From: Pluralibacter gergoviae ATCC 33028 = NBRC 105706
Lineage (GTDB): Bacteria; Pseudomonadota; Gammaproteobacteria; Enterobacterales; Enterobacteriaceae
NCBI RefSeq assembly: GCF_001598855.1
Contig: NZ_BCZS01000006.1
Location: forward strand, 164,892 to 228,891
Direction of reading: 5' to 3'
DNA length: 64,000 nt
The position numbers and the translations under genes were made by a program. A model generated the notes under the pieces. It saw only the letters and a list, made by a program, of their open reading frames with translations. It was not told where the DNA came from and ran no database searches. Positions 21,657 to 30,609 of the stretch are shown here, piece by piece (the stretch's first letter is position 1; every line of letters starts with the position of its first letter).

Positions 21657-22094
21657 TCAGTTAAATGCGCCGACGATCTCCAGCGGCCAGCGCACGCCGC
21701 TCTGCCAGCAGCGTATGCTTTCCGCCACCAGCGGCGAGCGCAGATTATCGGCGGTGAGGATCTCATCGGCGGTAACCCACAGGCAGCGGTCGATGTCGCT
21801 GTCGTGCGGCTCGGTGGCGCAGGGGGCATCCAGTTCGATGGCGAATAGAAAGCGCAGGAACGGCGTTTTGTCGGGGGCGGTCCACTGGTGCATACGTACA
21901 AATTCCTGCGGGACGGCGCGGATGCCGGTCTCTTCCCACAGCTCGCGCCCGGCGGCCTCCAGCAGCGTTTCGTTAGCTTCGAGGTGGCCTGCGGGCTGAT
22001 TCCACGTCGCTTTACCGCGAATCGTCTCTTCCACCACCAGAAATTTGCCCTGCGCGTGGACCACGCAGGCGACGGTAACGTGCGGTTTGAACAT
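21657..22094 (-). CDS. nudJ: NudJ, Nudix phosphatase
   Basis: 145 aa (E. coli 153). Nudix box at 36-58: [20 protein letters not shown] with REXXEE intact. The E. coli enzyme hydrolyses HMP-pyrophosphate (thiamine intermediate) and releases phosphate from nucleoside tri- and diphosphates. The start [12 protein letters not shown] is the E. coli one. It follows the DUF1311 gene by 11 bases. Confidence 0.95.
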   Translation of the reverse strand: MFKPHVTVACVVHAQGKFLVVEETIRGKATWNQPAGHLEANETLLEAAGRELWEETGIRAVPQEFVRMHQWTAPDKTPFLRFLFAIELDAPCATEPHDSDIDRCLWVTADEILTADNLRSPLVAESIRCWQSGVRWPLEIVGAFN

Positions 22095-22105
22095 GCGCTC
22101 TCCTT

Positions 22106-22435
22106 TTAAAGCGGTTTATTGATCCCGGCGTAGACCTTATCCAGTTCACGCAGGCGCTGGTCATAGGCTCTGTTGAGGCAGCTGACGCTGCCGGCGCACT
22201 GGCGGCGGGTCTTCAGCCACGCCTGCTGACTGTCCTGCAGCGCGCCGCGTGCGCCCATGGCGAACAGCCCTTTCAGGAACTGATACTTCGTGGCCATCTC
22301 GACATCTTTATCGTTCAGCGCCAGATGCGCGCAGATGGCCTTCTCATCCGGCGCGCTGGCCTTCGCGCAGTCGAAGCTGGCGGCACCCGCTGCCAGCGGC
22401 GCAAGCAGCGCCAGAATAGCGATATAGCGCTTCAT
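22106..22435 (-). CDS. DUF1311 (LprI-like) small exported protein
   Basis: 109 aa from the ATG at 22433-22435. Signal peptide 1-18 ([20 protein letters not shown]), then a helical domain with spaced cysteines: [20 protein letters not shown] near the N-terminus and [16 protein letters not shown] near the C-terminus, the pattern of the DUF1311/lysozyme-inhibitor LprI family. It overlaps the rluE stop by 4 bases (ATGA), so it is coupled to rluE. E. coli has no gene here. A role in the periplasm, perhaps against lysozyme, is only suggested by family. Confidence 0.85.
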   Translation of the reverse strand: MKRYIAILALLAPLAAGAASFDCAKASAPDEKAICAHLALNDKDVEMATKYQFLKGLFAMGARGALQDSQQAWLKTRRQCAGSVSCLNRAYDQRLRELDKVYAGINKPL

Positions 22436-23067
22436 GGTTTTCTCTCCGTAGTGAGTTCCCTCCACTGGCCGCTATCAAGCCCGTTCAGGGTGTAGTCGCC
22501 CATTGCGAAGCGGATCAGGCGCAGGGTAGGGAAGCCAACGTGGGCGGTCATCCGCCGCACCTGGCGATTGCGGCCCTCGTAGAGGGTGATTTTAAGCCAA
22601 CTGGTGGGAATAGACTGACGCTCGCGGATCGGCGGATTGCGCGGCCACAGCCAGGCGGGCTCCCCGACTCGCTCGACGCCGGCGGGGAGTGTCGGGCCGT
22701 CCTTAAGCGTTACCCCGGTGCGCAGGGCGCCGAGCGCAGCTTCATCCGGCTGGCCCTCCACCTGCACGTAGTAGATTTTACCGGTGCGCTTGCCGGGTTG
22801 GGTCAGCCGCGCCTGCAGCGCGCCGTCGTTGGTCAGCACCAGCAGCCCTTCGCTATCGCGATCGAGCCGGCCCGCGGCGTAGACATCCGCCACCGGAATG
22901 TACGCTTTCAGGGTAGCGCGCCCGGCTTCATCGGTGAACTGCGGCAGCACGTCGTAGGGTTTGTTAAACAGAATGACCCGCTGCGGCTGTGGTTTTTTAT
23001 GCTGCCGGGGGGCAGAACGTGAGCTGAATCGCTCAAGCTTGTGATTTTTAACAGAAGTTCTTCGCAT
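22432..23067 (-). CDS. rluE: RluE, 23S rRNA pseudouridine 2457 synthase
   Basis: 211 aa (E. coli 217). RsuA/RluE family: catalytic Asp69 in [22 protein letters not shown]-type core replaced by YYVQVEG, and GRNRQVRRM near 166. A basic N-terminal tail precedes [14 protein letters not shown]. It isomerises U2457 of 23S rRNA. First gene of the minus-strand operon, divergent from icd. The stop overlaps the DUF1311 gene start. Confidence 0.96.
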   Translation of the reverse strand: MRRTSVKNHKLERFSSRSAPRQHKKPQPQRVILFNKPYDVLPQFTDEAGRATLKAYIPVADVYAAGRLDRDSEGLLVLTNDGALQARLTQPGKRTGKIYYVQVEGQPDEAALGALRTGVTLKDGPTLPAGVERVGEPAWLWPRNPPIRERQSIPTSWLKITLYEGRNRQVRRMTAHVGFPTLRLIRFAMGDYTLNGLDSGQWRELTTERKP

Positions 23068-23269
23068 GGTATTTTCAGGCTATCGCAATTGCCGCATTAT
23101 AGCCTAATTACGAAGACCTTTCATGGCGCCCGACATTAAGGTAGTATCAACGGGCTCATTACAAAATTTTAACAAAAATATTGCTCCCGCCTGGTCGCGC
23201 TGTAACGGACACGCACAGGGAACGCGATACAGAAAGGGCAATGACCAGAAGTGCTCGAAGGAGAGGTTA

Positions 23270-24520
23270 ATGGAAAGCAAAGTAGTTGTTCCGGCGGAAG
23301 GCCAGAAAATCACCCTGCAAAACGGCAAACTTAACGTCCCAAACAATCCGATTATCCCGTTCATTGAAGGCGACGGCATCGGCGTTGACGTCACCCCCCC
23401 GATGATCAAAGTGGTTAACGCCGCGGTTGAAAAAGCCTACGGCGGTGAGCGCAAAATTTCCTGGATGGAAATCTACACCGGTGAAAAATCTACCAAAGTT
23501 TACGGCCAGGACGTCTGGCTGCCACCAGAAACGCTGGATCTGATCCGTGAATACCGCGTAGCCATCAAGGGGCCTCTGACCACGCCGGTTGGCGGCGGTA
23601 TCCGCTCCCTGAACGTTGCCCTGCGCCAGGAGCTGGATCTGTACATCTGCCTGCGCCCGGTACGCTACTATGAAGGCACCCCGAGCCCGGTGAAGCGTCC
23701 TGAAGATACCGACATGGTTATCTTCCGCGAGAACTCTGAAGATATCTACGCCGGCATCGAGTGGAAAGCCGACTCTGCCGACGCGGAAAAAGTGATTAAA
23801 TTCCTGCGCGAAGAGATGGGCGTCAAGAAAATCCGCTTCCCGGAACATTGCGGCATCGGCATCAAGCCGTGCTCGGAAGAGGGCACCAAGCGCCTGGTGC
23901 GCGCGGCCATTGAGTACGCTATCACCAACGACCGCGACTCCGTGACCCTGGTACACAAAGGCAACATCATGAAGTTCACCGAAGGCGCTTTCAAAGACTG
24001 GGGCTACCAGCTGGCGAAAGAAGAGTTCGGCGGCGAACTGATCGACGGCGGCCCGTGGCAGAAGATCAAAAACCCGAAAACCGGCAAAGAGATTATCATT
24101 AAAGACGTGATCGCCGACGCCTTCCTGCAGCAGATCCTGCTGCGCCCGGCCGAGTACGACGTTATCGCCTGTATGAACCTCAACGGCGACTACATCTCTG
24201 ACGCCCTGGCCGCGCAGGTTGGCGGCATCGGCATCGCGCCGGGCGCCAACATCGGCGACGAGTGCGCGCTGTTCGAAGCGACCCACGGCACCGCGCCGAA
24301 GTACGCGGGTCAGGACAAAGTAAACCCGGGCTCCGTGATTCTGTCCGCAGAGATGATGCTCCGCCACATGGAGTGGTTCGAAGCCGCAGACCTGATTGTT
24401 AAAGGCATGGAAGGCGCTATTGCCGCCAAGACCGTGACCTATGACTTCGAACGTCTGATGGACGGCGCTAAGCTGCTGAAATGCTCTGAGTTTGGCGACG
24501 CGATTATCGCGAATATGTAA
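23270..24520 (+). CDS. icd: Icd, NADP-dependent isocitrate dehydrogenase
   Basis: 416 aa, identical in length to E. coli Icd, from the ATG at 23270 behind GGAGAGG; a longer in-frame start at 23123 lies in the promoter region. Ser113 in [13 protein letters not shown] is the AceK phosphorylation site that controls the glyoxylate branch. Lys/Tyr/Arg residues for NADP are in the last third. TCA cycle step producing 2-oxoglutarate and NADPH. The 3' end of icd is a known attachment site for e14 and phage 21 in E. coli, but here the gene is intact and no prophage follows. Confidence 0.98.
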   Translation: MESKVVVPAEGQKITLQNGKLNVPNNPIIPFIEGDGIGVDVTPPMIKVVNAAVEKAYGGERKISWMEIYTGEKSTKVYGQDVWLPPETLDLIREYRVAIKGPLTTPVGGGIRSLNVALRQELDLYICLRPVRYYEGTPSPVKRPEDTDMVIFRENSEDIYAGIEWKADSADAEKVIKFLREEMGVKKIRFPEHCGIGIKPCSEEGTKRLVRAAIEYAITNDRDSVTLVHKGNIMKFTEGAFKDWGYQLAKEEFGGELIDGGPWQKIKNPKTGKEIIIKDVIADAFLQQILLRPAEYDVIACMNLNGDYISDALAAQVGGIGIAPGANIGDECALFEATHGTAPKYAGQDKVNPGSVILSAEMMLRHMEWFEAADLIVKGMEGAIAAKTVTYDFERLMDGAKLLKCSEFGDAIIANM

Positions 24521-24544
24521 TTCAGCCTGCGGGTTGATGCATCA

Positions 24545-24568
24545 GGGAGCCGGAAGGCTCCCTTTTTT
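24545..24568 (+). terminator. icd terminator
   Basis: GGGAGCC-GGAA-GGCTCCC followed by six T residues, 24 bases after the icd stop codon. A strong intrinsic terminator. Confidence 0.93.
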
Positions 24569-24607
24569 ATTGGCACAATAATGACGCTCACAGAAGTCAG
24601 GAATGCA

Positions 24608-24721
24608 TTAGCGCTGATGCTGCTGTCCCGTCTGCGCGGTGGAATAGCCAAACTCCCCGTTGCAGGCCATAAGTGAGCAGCTGAGGGCGGCGATAAGCGA
24701 GAGCGCAATCCAGACTTTCAT
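24608..24721 (-). CDS. 37-aa predicted small lipoprotein
   Basis: ATG at 24719-24721 opens a 37-codon frame: positively charged start MKVWIALSLIAALS, then a lipobox LMAC with Cys19, then a polar tail NGEFGYSTAQTGQQHQR. The signal peptide plus lipobox order is unlikely by chance. The ribosome site is poor (upstream TAAAAA). If real, it is a tiny lipoprotein similar in kind to entericidin or the small lipoproteins often missed in annotation. Confidence 0.6.
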   Translation of the reverse strand: MKVWIALSLIAALSCSLMACNGEFGYSTAQTGQQHQR

Positions 24722-24875
24722 TTTTTACACCATATTGTTAATGAGTTAATAAAGCGTAAGTCTGGCAGGCTGAGTGCGAATTGCGACTCAGTAGACGCCA
24801 TTACGGAACTATCCGAGACGCGGAATAATTTTAAGAGAAGGGTGCCCGAAAACGCCCGCTATCCGACTGTGCGGT

Positions 24876-24895
24876 GGCGGGGAGTGCTCCCCGCC
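24876..24895 (-). terminator. Hairpin at the 3' end of the hok transcript
   Basis: GGCGGGGA-GTGC-TCCCCGCC, a perfect 8-bp stem 8 bases beyond the hok stop codon. It may end the hok mRNA or act with the 3' fold-back region. Confidence 0.5.
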
Positions 24896-24903
24896 GGTTG
24901 CTC

Positions 24904-25059
24904 TTACTTACGGGAGTGACAGTCCATCATCGCCGCAATTTCCCGGCTGCCGTCCCGGAATCGCAATTCGTAAAGCGAATGGCGGGTCAGCAGCGTAAAT
25001 GCCAGTATCGTCAGGCAGACGATAATCAGGCACCAGACAACGGTATTTTTCGGCTTCAT
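24904..25059 (-). CDS. hok: Hok-family type I toxin (HokB-like)
   Basis: 51 aa: MKPKNTVVWCLIIVCLTILA then FTLLTRHSLYELRFRDGSRE, ending in CHSRK. The single membrane span, the conserved Cys pair and the LYELRFRDG segment match HokB almost residue for residue. Hok depolarises the inner membrane from inside when overproduced. The ATG at 25057-25059 has AAGGAGATGC upstream. Leader and antisense RNA elements of a hok/sok locus are present on both strands upstream. The locus lies between icd and ycgB; chromosomal copies in enterics are often silent. Confidence 0.93.
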   Translation of the reverse strand: MKPKNTVVWCLIIVCLTILAFTLLTRHSLYELRFRDGSREIAAMMDCHSRK

Positions 25060-25102
25060 GGCAGCATCTCCTTGCCCTGTCGCAGCATCCGATTTTAGAC
25101 AA
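24908..25102 (-). CDS. Mok-like overlapping frame of the hok/sok locus
   Basis: A frame overlapping hok in another phase, with no stop from upstream of 25156 to 24908. In plasmid R1, mok has the same phase (reading CAT GAA across the hok start codon) and its translation activates hok. Here the codon aligned with the R1 mok ATG is ATA (25154-25156); the first usable start is a TTG at 25100-25102. Mok translation may thus be weak or lost. Confidence 0.4.
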   Translation of the reverse strand: MSKIGCCDRARRCCHEAEKYRCLVPDYRLPDDTGIYAADPPFALRIAIPGRQPGNCGDDGLSLP

Positions 25103-25111
25103 AATGGGACG

Positions 25112-25140
25112 TTGCTTTCGACGTGGTAAGAGGCTAACCT
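25112..25140 (+). promoter_or_regulatory. sok promoter
   Basis: TTGCTT (25112-25117), 17 bases, TAACCT (25135-25140) on the plus strand. R1 sok has TTGCGC, 17 bases, TATCCT at the same place, with GGTAAGAGGC conserved in the spacer. Confidence 0.65.
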
Positions 25141-25146
25141 TGCATA

Positions 25147-25205
25147 TGTCGAGTATGCGAGGGGCCTCGGGTTGATTGAAAAATCACTCGGGGCCTTTTC
25201 TCTTT
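25147..25205 (+). ncRNA. sok: Sok-like antisense RNA
   Basis: About 60 nt starting near 25147 on the strand opposite hok. It ends with a hairpin (GGCCTCGGGTTGATT paired with AATCACTCGGGGCC) and TTTTCTCTTT at 25196-25205. It covers the region where mok translation would start, as in R1, and would block mok/hok translation. Confidence 0.7.
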
Positions 25206-25384
25206 CTGATCAACTGTTGCCTGAAACAGAAAGCTTCAGGCACCCGCAAGCATCATAATCTCCGCCATTTTTAAATCCACAGGCGCCGCCTGCGGCATTT
25301 CATTTTCTGAATCTCGCTTCAAAATAAAATGCATAAAAAGAAACGGGAGCCCCGCGGCTCCCGTTGTCGTCACGAAACGCGCTG

Positions 25385-26917
25385 TCAGAGCACATTCTGC
25401 CGCGGCGGGCAGCGCTCCAGCAGCTCGACGCTGCCGTCGGCGTTCTGCTGCTCCAGCATAACGTCAAAGCCCCACAGCCGGTGGACATGCTTGAGTACTT
25501 CCCGGCGCCCCATATCCAGCGGAGCGCGGTTGTGCGGTACGTAGCGCAGGGTCAGGGAGCGGTCGCCGCGCAGATCGACGTTCCACACCTGAATATTCGG
25601 CTCCAGGTTACTGAGGTTGTACTGCGACGATAGCCGGTTGCGGATCTCGCGGTAGCCCTCTTCGTTATGAATGGACGAGATCTCCAGATAGTTGTTGCGG
25701 TCGTCGTCGAGCACGGTAAAGAAGCGGAAGTCGCGCATGATCTTCGGCGACAGGAACTGGCTGATGAAGCTCTCGTCTTTAAAGTCGCGCATCGCAAAAT
25801 GCAGCGTCTCCAGCCAGTCGGAGCCGGCGATGTCCGGGAACCAGTATTTATCCTCTTCCGTTGGCGACTGGCAAATGCGCTTGATGTCCTGGAACATGGC
25901 AAAGCCCAGCGCGTAGGGGTTAATGCCGCTGTACCACTGGCTGTTATACGGCGGCTGATAGACGACGTTAGTGTGGCTGTGCAGAAACTCCAGCATAAAG
26001 CGGTCGGTGACTTTGCCTTCGTCGTAGAGGTGGTTGAGGATGGTGTAGTGCCAGAAGGTGGCCCAGCCCTCGTTCATCACCTGAGTCTGCTTCTGCGGGT
26101 AGAAATACTGGCTCACCTTGCGCACGATGCGCAGGATCTCGCGCTGCCAGGGCTCCAGCAGCGGCGCATTCTTTTCCATAAAGTAGAGCAGGTTCTCCTG
26201 CGGCTCGGAAGGGTAGCGGCGGGCAGCGGCTTCTGTTTTCTCTTCCTCTTTTTTCGGCAGGGTGCGCCACAGCATATTCACCTGGCTTTGCAGATACTCT
26301 TCCCGGCTTTTCTGCCGGGCCTTCTCCTCCTGCAGGGAGATTTTCTGCGGGCGCTTGTAGCGGTCCACGCCGTAATTCATCAGCGCGTGGCAGGAGTCGA
26401 GCAGTTTTTCGACCTCATCAACGCCGTAGCGCTCTTCGCACTCGGTAATGTATTTGCGGGCGAAGATCAGGTAGTCAACGATGGAGCTGGCGTCGGTCCA
26501 GCTGCGGAACAGATAGTTATTTTTGAAAAAAGAGTTATGGCCATAGCAGGCGTGGGCCATGACCAGCGCCTGCATGGTCATGGTGTTCTCTTCCATCAGA
26601 TAGGCAATGCAGGGATTGGAGTTGATGACGATTTCATAGGCCAGGCCCTGCTGGCCGTGCTTATAGAGCCGCTCGGTTTCGATGAATTTTTTACCAAACG
26701 ACCAGTGGGTGTAGTTAATCGGCATCCCGACGCTGGAGTAGGCGTCCATCATCTGCTCTGAGGTGATGACCTCAATCTGATGCGGATAGGTATCCAGCCG
26801 GTAGAGCTTCGCTACCCTGTCGATCTCCGCAAGCCAGGTATCCAGCAGATCGAAGGTCCAGTCGGGTCCATCGCTCAGACGTGAGGTGTCCTTGTTCATG
26901 GAGTCAATCGTAGCCAT
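25385..26917 (-). CDS. ycgB: YcgB, SpoVR family protein
   Basis: 510 aa, the same length as E. coli YcgB. SpoVR-type core with YPHQIEVITSEQMMDAYSS near the start, the HACYGHNSFFKNN segment near 123, WATFWHYTILNHLYDEGK near 300 and the conserved C-terminal part. Molecular function is unknown; in E. coli it is a sigma-S-dependent gene linked to the YeaG/YeaH pathway (yeaH and yeaG are at 41-44 kb in this window). Divergent from dadA. Confidence 0.96.
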   Translation of the reverse strand: MATIDSMNKDTSRLSDGPDWTFDLLDTWLAEIDRVAKLYRLDTYPHQIEVITSEQMMDAYSSVGMPINYTHWSFGKKFIETERLYKHGQQGLAYEIVINSNPCIAYLMEENTMTMQALVMAHACYGHNSFFKNNYLFRSWTDASSIVDYLIFARKYITECEERYGVDEVEKLLDSCHALMNYGVDRYKRPQKISLQEEKARQKSREEYLQSQVNMLWRTLPKKEEEKTEAAARRYPSEPQENLLYFMEKNAPLLEPWQREILRIVRKVSQYFYPQKQTQVMNEGWATFWHYTILNHLYDEGKVTDRFMLEFLHSHTNVVYQPPYNSQWYSGINPYALGFAMFQDIKRICQSPTEEDKYWFPDIAGSDWLETLHFAMRDFKDESFISQFLSPKIMRDFRFFTVLDDDRNNYLEISSIHNEEGYREIRNRLSSQYNLSNLEPNIQVWNVDLRGDRSLTLRYVPHNRAPLDMGRREVLKHVHRLWGFDVMLEQQNADGSVELLERCPPRQNVL

Positions 26918-27241
26918 TAGCGCGCCCTCATTGTTGGCGGCTCCCTCTGTACGGAGAGCCTCAGATCAAGAATAGAACACCCCGCGCCGGTACGCGCCAA
27001 TGACAAATTTTTTTCTTCGCGATTTCTCAATTTTATGACCCTTTTCGCTTCGAAAAGTCAGCATTTAATGCTGGAGAAATTCCAGGCGCAGCAGGAGATC
27101 GTAAAACCCGCCACCTCCCGCAGTGCGCGGCCTGTGTGAGTTTAATCACCATAACTAAAGCGTATGTTGAATAATATTTTCAACTGAGTTATCAATTTGT
27201 AATTAGATGATTATTCTTTTACTTATCTGGAGCGTTGAGCA
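26918..27241. other. ycgB-dadA divergent regulatory region
   Basis: 324 bases without a gene. It holds an AT-rich promoter segment near dadA (repeated TTAT/AATA motifs at 27165-27230) and the CRP-like site at 27135-27150. E. coli dadAX is known to be controlled by Lrp and CRP; Lrp sites are too degenerate to assign by eye. Confidence 0.6.
27135..27150. promoter_or_regulatory. CRP-like site upstream of dadA
   Basis: TGTGA, six bases, TCACC: nine of ten core positions of the CRP consensus, about 92 bases before the dadA ATG. Confidence 0.55.
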
Positions 27242-28540
27242 ATGCATGTGGTCATTCTGGGTAGTGGAGTTGTCGGTGTGGCGAGCGCCTGGTATTTGCG
27301 CCAGGCGGGTCACGATGTGACGGTTATCGATCGCGAGACCGGTCCGGCGGAAGAGACCAGCGCCGGCAACGCCGGGCAGATCTCGCCCGGTTACGCCGCG
27401 CCCTGGGCGGCCCCCGGCGTACCGCTGAAGGCGGTGAAGTGGATGTTTCAGCGCCACGCGCCGCTGGCGATAAGCCTCGACGGCACGCAGTTTCAGCTGC
27501 GCTGGATGTGGCAGATGCTGCGCAACTGCGACACCCGCCACTACGCCGAGAACAAAGGCCGCATGGTTCGCCTGTCGGAGTACAGCCGCGACTGCCTGAA
27601 GGCGCTGCGCGAGTCCACCGGCATTCAGTACGAAGGCCGCCAGGGCGGGACGCTGCAGCTGTTCCGCACCGCGAAGCAGTATGAAAACGCGACCCGCGAT
27701 ATCGCTGTGCTCGAAGACGCCGGCGTGCCTTATCAGCTGCTGGAGTCATCGCGGCTTGCCGAAGCCGAGCCGGCGCTGGCCGAGGTGGCTCATAAGCTCA
27801 CCGGCGGCCTGCGCCTGCCCAACGATGAGACCGGCGATTGTCAGCTCTTTACCCGCCGTCTGGCGGAGATGGCGCGCCAGGCCGGGGTGGTGTTTCGCTT
27901 TAACACGCCGGTCGATAAGCTGCTGGTCGAAGGCGACCGCCTCTGCGGCGTACAGTGCGGCGATGAGGTTATTAAAGGCGACGGCTACGTCATGGCCTTT
28001 GGCTCCTACTCAACGGCGATGATGAAGGGCATGGTCGACATTCCCGTCTATCCGCTGAAGGGCTACTCCCTGACCATACCACTCAAAGAGGAGAGCGGGG
28101 CGCCGGTCTCCACGATCCTCGACGAGACCTATAAGATTGCCATCACCCGTTTCGACCAGCGCATCCGCGTCGGCGGCATGGCGGAGATCGTCGGTTTTAA
28201 TAAAGCCCTGCTCAAGCCACGCCGCGAAACGCTGGAGATGGTGGTGGGCGATCTGTTCCCGCGCGGCGGCTTCATTGAGCAGGCAACCTTCTGGACCGGC
28301 CTGCGCCCGATGACGCCGGACGGCACGCCGATCGTTGGCCGCACGCCCTATAAAAATCTGTGGCTGAACACCGGACACGGCACCCTGGGCTGGACGATGG
28401 CCTGCGGCTCCGGGCAGCTGCTGAGCGACCTTATCTCCGGGCGCACGCCGGCTATCCCGTTTGAGGACTTAAGCGTAGCGCGCTATGCGCCGGGCTTTAC
28501 GCCTTCCCGCTCACAGCAGCTGCACGGCGCGCACGGATAA
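27242..28540 (+). CDS. dadA: DadA, D-amino acid dehydrogenase
   Basis: 432 aa (same as E. coli). FAD Rossmann motif GSGVVG at 7-12 and the second FAD contact [17 protein letters not shown] near the C-terminus. It oxidises D-alanine to pyruvate at the membrane and feeds electrons to the quinone pool. Ribosome site GGAGCG before the ATG. dadX starts 10 bases after its stop, so the pair converts L-alanine to D-alanine to pyruvate. Confidence 0.97.
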   Translation: MHVVILGSGVVGVASAWYLRQAGHDVTVIDRETGPAEETSAGNAGQISPGYAAPWAAPGVPLKAVKWMFQRHAPLAISLDGTQFQLRWMWQMLRNCDTRHYAENKGRMVRLSEYSRDCLKALRESTGIQYEGRQGGTLQLFRTAKQYENATRDIAVLEDAGVPYQLLESSRLAEAEPALAEVAHKLTGGLRLPNDETGDCQLFTRRLAEMARQAGVVFRFNTPVDKLLVEGDRLCGVQCGDEVIKGDGYVMAFGSYSTAMMKGMVDIPVYPLKGYSLTIPLKEESGAPVSTILDETYKIAITRFDQRIRVGGMAEIVGFNKALLKPRRETLEMVVGDLFPRGGFIEQATFWTGLRPMTPDGTPIVGRTPYKNLWLNTGHGTLGWTMACGSGQLLSDLISGRTPAIPFEDLSVARYAPGFTPSRSQQLHGAHG

Positions 28541-28550
28541 GGGTGAAGAG

Positions 28551-29621
28551 ATGACACGTCCCGTTTATGCGAGACTCGATCTGCAGGCGCTGAAAAACAA
28601 CCTGGCCGTGGTGCGCCGCGCCGCGCCGAACTCGCGGGTCTGGTCGGTGGTCAAGGCCAACGCCTACGGCCACGGCATCGAGCGAGTCTGGAACGCCCTT
28701 GGCGCGACCGACGGGTTTGCCATGCTCAATATCGAAGAGGCGATTTTGCTGCGCGAGCGCGGCTGGAAGGGGCCGATTCTGATGCTGGAGGGCTTCTTTC
28801 ACGCCGACGATCTGCCTCTTTACGATAAATACCGGCTGACCACCAGCGTGCACAGCAACTGGCAGCTGAAGGCCATTCAGAACGCGCAGCTGCGGGCGCC
28901 GCTGGATATCTACCTGAAGGTAAACAGCGGCATGAATCGCCTGGGCTTCACGCCCGACCGCGTCCACAGCGTCTGGCAGCAGCTGCGGGCGATGAAAAAC
29001 GTCGGCGATATGACGCTGATGACCCATTTTGCCGACGCCGACAGTCCGCAGGGCATTGATGAGGCGATGCGCAGGGTTGAGCAGGCGGCGGAGGGGCTGG
29101 CGTGCCCGCGCTCGCTGTCCAACTCTGCGGCCACCCTCTGGCACCCGGAGGCGCATTTCGACTGGGTCCGTCCGGGCATCGTGCTCTACGGCGCGTCGCC
29201 GAGCGGCCAGTGGCAGGATATCGCCAACAGCGGGCTGAAGCCGGTGATGACGCTCGGCAGCGAAATTATCGCCGTTCAGAATCTGAAGCCCGGAGAGACC
29301 GTGGGTTACGGCAGCACCTACAGAGCGAGCGGGCCTCAGCGCATCGGGGTTGTCGCCTGCGGCTACGCCGACGGCTATCCGCGTATTGCCCCGCACGGGA
29401 CGCCGGTGCTGGTGGACGGCATCCGCACCGGCACCGTGGGCCGCGTATCGATGGATATGCTGACGGTCGATCTCACGCCCTGTCCGCAGGCGGGGATCGG
29501 CACGCCGGTCGAGCTGTGGGGCAGGGATATTAAGATAGACGATGTCGCCACCTGCGTCGGCACGGTGGGTTATGAACTGATGTGCGCCGTCGCGCCGCGG
29601 GTGCCATTTATCACCGGGTGA
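28551..29621 (+). CDS. dadX: DadX, catabolic alanine racemase
   Basis: 356 aa from the ATG at 28551, equal to E. coli DadX; GTGAAGAG ribosome site. PLP lysine Lys35 in [10 protein letters not shown]; the second catalytic Tyr is in GYGSTYRAS near 254. Converts L-alanine to D-alanine for DadA. In E. coli the next gene is cvrA; here it is fadR, in the convergent direction. Confidence 0.97.
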   Translation: MTRPVYARLDLQALKNNLAVVRRAAPNSRVWSVVKANAYGHGIERVWNALGATDGFAMLNIEEAILLRERGWKGPILMLEGFFHADDLPLYDKYRLTTSVHSNWQLKAIQNAQLRAPLDIYLKVNSGMNRLGFTPDRVHSVWQQLRAMKNVGDMTLMTHFADADSPQGIDEAMRRVEQAAEGLACPRSLSNSAATLWHPEAHFDWVRPGIVLYGASPSGQWQDIANSGLKPVMTLGSEIIAVQNLKPGETVGYGSTYRASGPQRIGVVACGYADGYPRIAPHGTPVLVDGIRTGTVGRVSMDMLTVDLTPCPQAGIGTPVELWGRDIKIDDVATCVGTVGYELMCAVAPRVPFITG

Positions 29622-29664
29622 GCGTCGGGACAGGGAACAATTGAATCAGCAGGGATGCAGCCCG

Positions 29665-29690
29665 CCCTCTCCGCGCCTGCGCGGGGAGGG
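29665..29690. repeat. GC-rich palindrome between dadX and fadR
   Basis: CCCTCTCCGCGC (29665-29676) pairs with GCGCGGGGAGGG (29679-29690) with one G-U pair and almost no loop. No T-tract. It could be a bidirectional terminator or a dispersed intergenic palindrome. Confidence 0.6.
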
Positions 29691-29695
29691 GGGTA

Positions 29696-30400
29696 TTAAC
29701 GGCTCTCGGGCATGGTTTTCTGCATTTTGTGCCAGATGAGTCCGCTGTCGTGGCCGTAGCTGCGGACAGTCTCGTAGACCTTGTCGTGCTGACCCTCTTC
29801 GCACACTTTACTCAGCTCATGATAGAAGCCGAGCGCGCGGGCGCGGGCCTCCGGGTTCGCGAAGTAGTGGCGGCCGATGCGGGTGTAGAGCCCCTTCATG
29901 CCGTTAAGGATCAGACCGTAGATCGGGTTACCGGAGGCAAACGCCAGCCCGCGGAAGATGTTGTAGTCGAGTTCGGCAAACGCATCGGCGTGGTCTTCGA
30001 CGGCTGTGGCGGTTGCCAGCACCTCCAGCGCCTTATCGGGATGCTGGCGGAAAGCGGTACGGATAAAGATAGTGGCAATATTGGTACGCACGGAGAGCAG
30101 GTTATCGAGCAGCTGCGGGACCCGGTCGTGGTCGAGGCGCGCCAGCGTTTCGAGGATATTGAGACCGGACGTCTCCCAGAAGTTGTTCACTTTGGTCGGC
30201 TTGCCGTGCTGAATGGTCAGCCAGCCGTCGCGGGCCAGACGCTGCAGCACTTCACGCAGGGTGGTGCGCGTAACGCCAATCAGTTCGGATAGCTCACGCT
30301 CTGCTGGGAGGATAGAGCCGGGAGGGAAGCGGTTATTCCAGATGCTCTCAATGATGTACTCTTCCGCGAAGCCCGCCGGGCTCTGCGCCTTAATAACCAT
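29696..30400 (-). CDS. fadR: FadR, fatty acid metabolism regulator
   Basis: 234 aa (E. coli 239) from the ATG at 30398-30400 ([20 protein letters not shown]). GntR winged helix at 1-75 with [22 protein letters not shown] as recognition part, and an acyl-CoA-binding all-helical C-domain. It represses fad genes and activates fabA/fabB; long-chain acyl-CoA releases it from DNA. Five residues shorter at the C-terminus than E. coli. Divergent from nhaB, as in E. coli. Confidence 0.97.
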   Translation of the reverse strand: MVIKAQSPAGFAEEYIIESIWNNRFPPGSILPAERELSELIGVTRTTLREVLQRLARDGWLTIQHGKPTKVNNFWETSGLNILETLARLDHDRVPQLLDNLLSVRTNIATIFIRTAFRQHPDKALEVLATATAVEDHADAFAELDYNIFRGLAFASGNPIYGLILNGMKGLYTRIGRHYFANPEARARALGFYHELSKVCEEGQHDKVYETVRSYGHDSGLIWHKMQKTMPESR

Positions 30401-30609
30401 AATAAGATTTCCATTACACAGCGTTCTAATTTGGAACTCATCATACCAGAGGCACAAAGGGCCAGATAGCGGGTCAGATGAATTAAAAAGGGATCGCCGT
30501 TCTATTTTTATCATTTTGATTACCGCAGATTTGCTTGAAACCGGCCGGGCAGGGCTGATACTTTGGCTGCTCGCTGGATACTCTTTTTTGACGGGACCGG
30601 AAAACTGTC

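Larger units (their letters stand above)
25060..25254 (-). ncRNA. hok mRNA leader (translational control region)
   Basis: Compared with the R1 hok mRNA from memory, conserved blocks occur in the same order: 5' end GCTTGCGGGTGCCTGAAGC (near 25254), GCTTTCTG, GGCCCCGAGTGATTTTTC opposite the sok terminator, and TTAGCCTCTTACCACG at the antisense promoter. The 5' end and the stem-loops belong to the slow-folding control of hok translation. Confidence 0.7.

Noticed and set aside
23123..23269. N-terminal extension of icd
   Set aside because: Runs through the promoter and lacks conservation; the start at 23270 has the ribosome site and gives the E. coli length.
24521..25384. Prophage remnant at the icd attachment site
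   Set aside because: No integrase, no duplicated icd end, and the sequence is accounted for by a terminator, a small lipoprotein and hok/sok.
30401..30609. FadR operator between fadR and nhaB
   Set aside because: Only an ACCAGAG half-site near 30447; the full palindrome is not recognisable.
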